A stretch of DNA of 6,348 nucleotides, from assembly GCA_002369495.1 (NCBI GenBank), contig DFFD01000186.1, forward strand, positions 1 through 6,348. The letters run 5' to 3'. A program made the position numbers and the translations under genes. Of the stretch, positions 5,274 to 6,348 are shown piece after piece. Every line of letters begins with the position of its first letter. Positions within the stretch are counted from its first letter, which is position 1. The DNA is from Lachnospiraceae bacterium UBA3785. GTDB lineage: Bacteria; Bacillota; Clostridia; Lachnospirales; Lachnospiraceae. A model generated the notes under the pieces. It saw only the letters and a program-made list of their open reading frames with translations. It searched no databases and had not been told where the DNA came from.

Positions 5274-6348
5274 ATGAAATACGGTTATTTTGACGACAAA
5301 GCAAAAGAATATGTCATCACTACCCCGAAAACTCCGCTCCCCTGGATCAACTATCTGGGCTGCGAGGAATTCTTTACCCTGATTTCCAACACAGGAGGCG
5401 GCTACAGCTTTTATAAGGACGCAAAGCTTCTTCGCCTGACCCGCTTCCGCTACAACAATACCCCGAAGGATTCCAACGGCCACTACTTCTATATCAAGGA
5501 CGGCGATGTGATCTGGAATCCGGGCTGGCAGCCGACGAAAACGCCGCTTGACGCCTACTCCTGCCGCCACGGCCTGGGCTATACCATGATAAGCAGCCGC
5601 AAAAATGACATCTCCGCGCAAGTCACGGCCTTCGTCCCGATCGGGGACACCTGCGAAGTGCTTCGCCTCCGCCTTAAAAATGAAGACACCAGGGAGCGCT
5701 GCCTTAAGCTCTTCTCCTATGTGGAATTCTGTCTCTGGAACGCCATGGATGACATGACCAACTTCCAGCGCAACTACTCGACCGGAGAAGTCGAGATCGA
5801 CGGAGCGACGATTTATCACAAGACCGAGTACCGTGAGCGCCGGAACCATTACGCGATTTTCCACGTCAATGCCGGGCCGGATGCCTTCGAGACCAGCCGC
5901 GATGAGTTCCTGGGCGTCTACGGCGGCCCGGAAGCTCCGGAAGCAGTCCTCGCCGGGAAGCTCCGCTGCACAAAGGCCTCCGGCTGGTCGCCGATCGGCG
6001 CGCATGAGTTTGATCTTACATTTGCGCCGGGCGAGGAGAAGAGTCTCATTTTCCTGCTCGGCTATGTGGAGAATAAAAAAGACGAAAAATGGGAAGCCCC
6101 CGGCGTTGTAAACAAGGCGCCTGCAAGAGCGATGGCCGCGCGCTACGCGACGGACGAGCAGGTCGACGCCGCCCTGGCCGCCCTTCGGGACTACTGGGAC
6201 GGACTGCTTTCCACCTTCACGGTCAGCACGCCGGATGACCGCTTCACACGCATGGTCAACATCTGGCACCAGTACCAGTGCATGGTCACGTTCAACATGT
6301 CCCGGTCCGCCTCCTACTACGAATCCGGCATCGGCCGCGGCATGGGCT
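5274..6348 (+). CDS. cbp: Cellobiose phosphorylase, glycoside hydrolase family 94 (5' part; runs off the right edge)
   Basis: The enzyme splits cellobiose with phosphate, inverting the anomeric configuration, to give alpha-D-glucose 1-phosphate and D-glucose in the cytoplasm, which saves one ATP compared with hydrolysis. The 358 visible codons cover the N-terminal beta-sandwich domain and the start of the catalytic (alpha/alpha)6 barrel, under half of the usual length of about 810. From memory, the sequence follows the Clostridium thermocellum enzyme nearly block by block: MKYGYFDD at the start, [63 protein letters not shown], and [21 protein letters not shown] near the edge. The window stops at GIGRGMG, just before the expected FRDSNQD substrate-binding motif, and the catalytic Asp lies further on. 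AAGGA sits 7 bases before the ATG. Other GH94 phosphorylases are possible but fit less well. Confidence 0.95.
   Translation, partial: MKYGYFDDKAKEYVITTPKTPLPWINYLGCEEFFTLISNTGGGYSFYKDAKLLRLTRFRYNNTPKDSNGHYFYIKDGDVIWNPGWQPTKTPLDAYSCRHGLGYTMISSRKNDISAQVTAFVPIGDTCEVLRLRLKNEDTRERCLKLFSYVEFCLWNAMDDMTNFQRNYSTGEVEIDGATIYHKTEYRERRNHYAIFHVNAGPDAFETSRDEFLGVYGGPEAPEAVLAGKLRCTKASGWSPIGAHEFDLTFAPGEEKSLIFLLGYVENKKDEKWEAPGVVNKAPARAMAARYATDEQVDAALAALRDYWDGLLSTFTVSTPDDRFTRMVNIWHQYQCMVTFNMSRSASYYESGIGRGMG

Noticed and set aside
5228..5290. Two tiny upstream open frames in the cbp leader (ATG at 5228 with five codons, ATG at 5258 with eleven codons)
   Set aside because: Neither has a ribosome binding site, and the clear AAGGA site serves the ATG at 5274. 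Such short frames are expected by chance.
5238..6269. Minus-strand open frame of 343 codons opposite the phosphorylase gene
   Set aside because: The plus-strand frame reproduces GH94 signature blocks throughout. The antisense frame has no recognisable domain and would end within the cbp leader.

Overview
The window looks like chromosomal DNA from a Gram-positive anaerobe of the Bacillota, probably Lachnospiraceae-like. That placement is an inference. It rests on strong GGAGG-type ribosome binding sites, a lipoprotein sugar-binding protein with an Ala/Ser/Glu/Thr-rich linker, a sugar ABC transporter with no ATPase gene of its own, and a cellobiose phosphorylase that resembles, from memory, the Clostridium thermocellum enzyme. 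The genes are fairly GC-rich and the intergenic regions are AT-rich. No mobile element, CRISPR array, tRNA or rRNA was seen.

The layout is a divergent carbohydrate-utilisation locus. On the minus strand, reading right to left from about 4930, lie a LacI-family repressor gene (3918-4928), a lipoprotein solute-binding protein gene (2428-3855), and two CUT1-type permease genes that overlap by 8 bases (1390-2331 and 540-1397). A strong intrinsic terminator follows at 491-522. Beyond it, still on the minus strand, is the first part of a Cof-type HAD phosphatase gene (1-449, running off the left edge), which seems to have its own promoter. On the plus strand, a cellobiose phosphorylase gene (GH94) starts at 5274 and runs off the right edge with 358 codons visible.

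The 345-base region between the divergent genes (4929-5273) holds two sigma-A-type promoters facing outward. A CG-centred, LacI-type motif, AAWCGWTTAAG, lies at the predicted transcription start of both promoters, and a second copy lies in the phosphorylase leader. The likely model is that the repressor controls its own operon, including the transporter, together with the phosphorylase, and is released by cellobiose or a related sugar. The binding protein and permeases would import a cello-oligosaccharide, powered by an ATPase encoded elsewhere, and the phosphorylase would split cellobiose into glucose 1-phosphate and glucose in the cytoplasm. A hairpin with a T-tract between the binding-protein and permease genes probably acts as a partial terminator, giving more binding protein than permease.

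The gene content is a known type of sugar locus, and I see no evidence for a wholly new system. The most useful new observations are regulatory: the shared operator motif, the internal attenuator, and a promoter that appears to be nested in a terminator.
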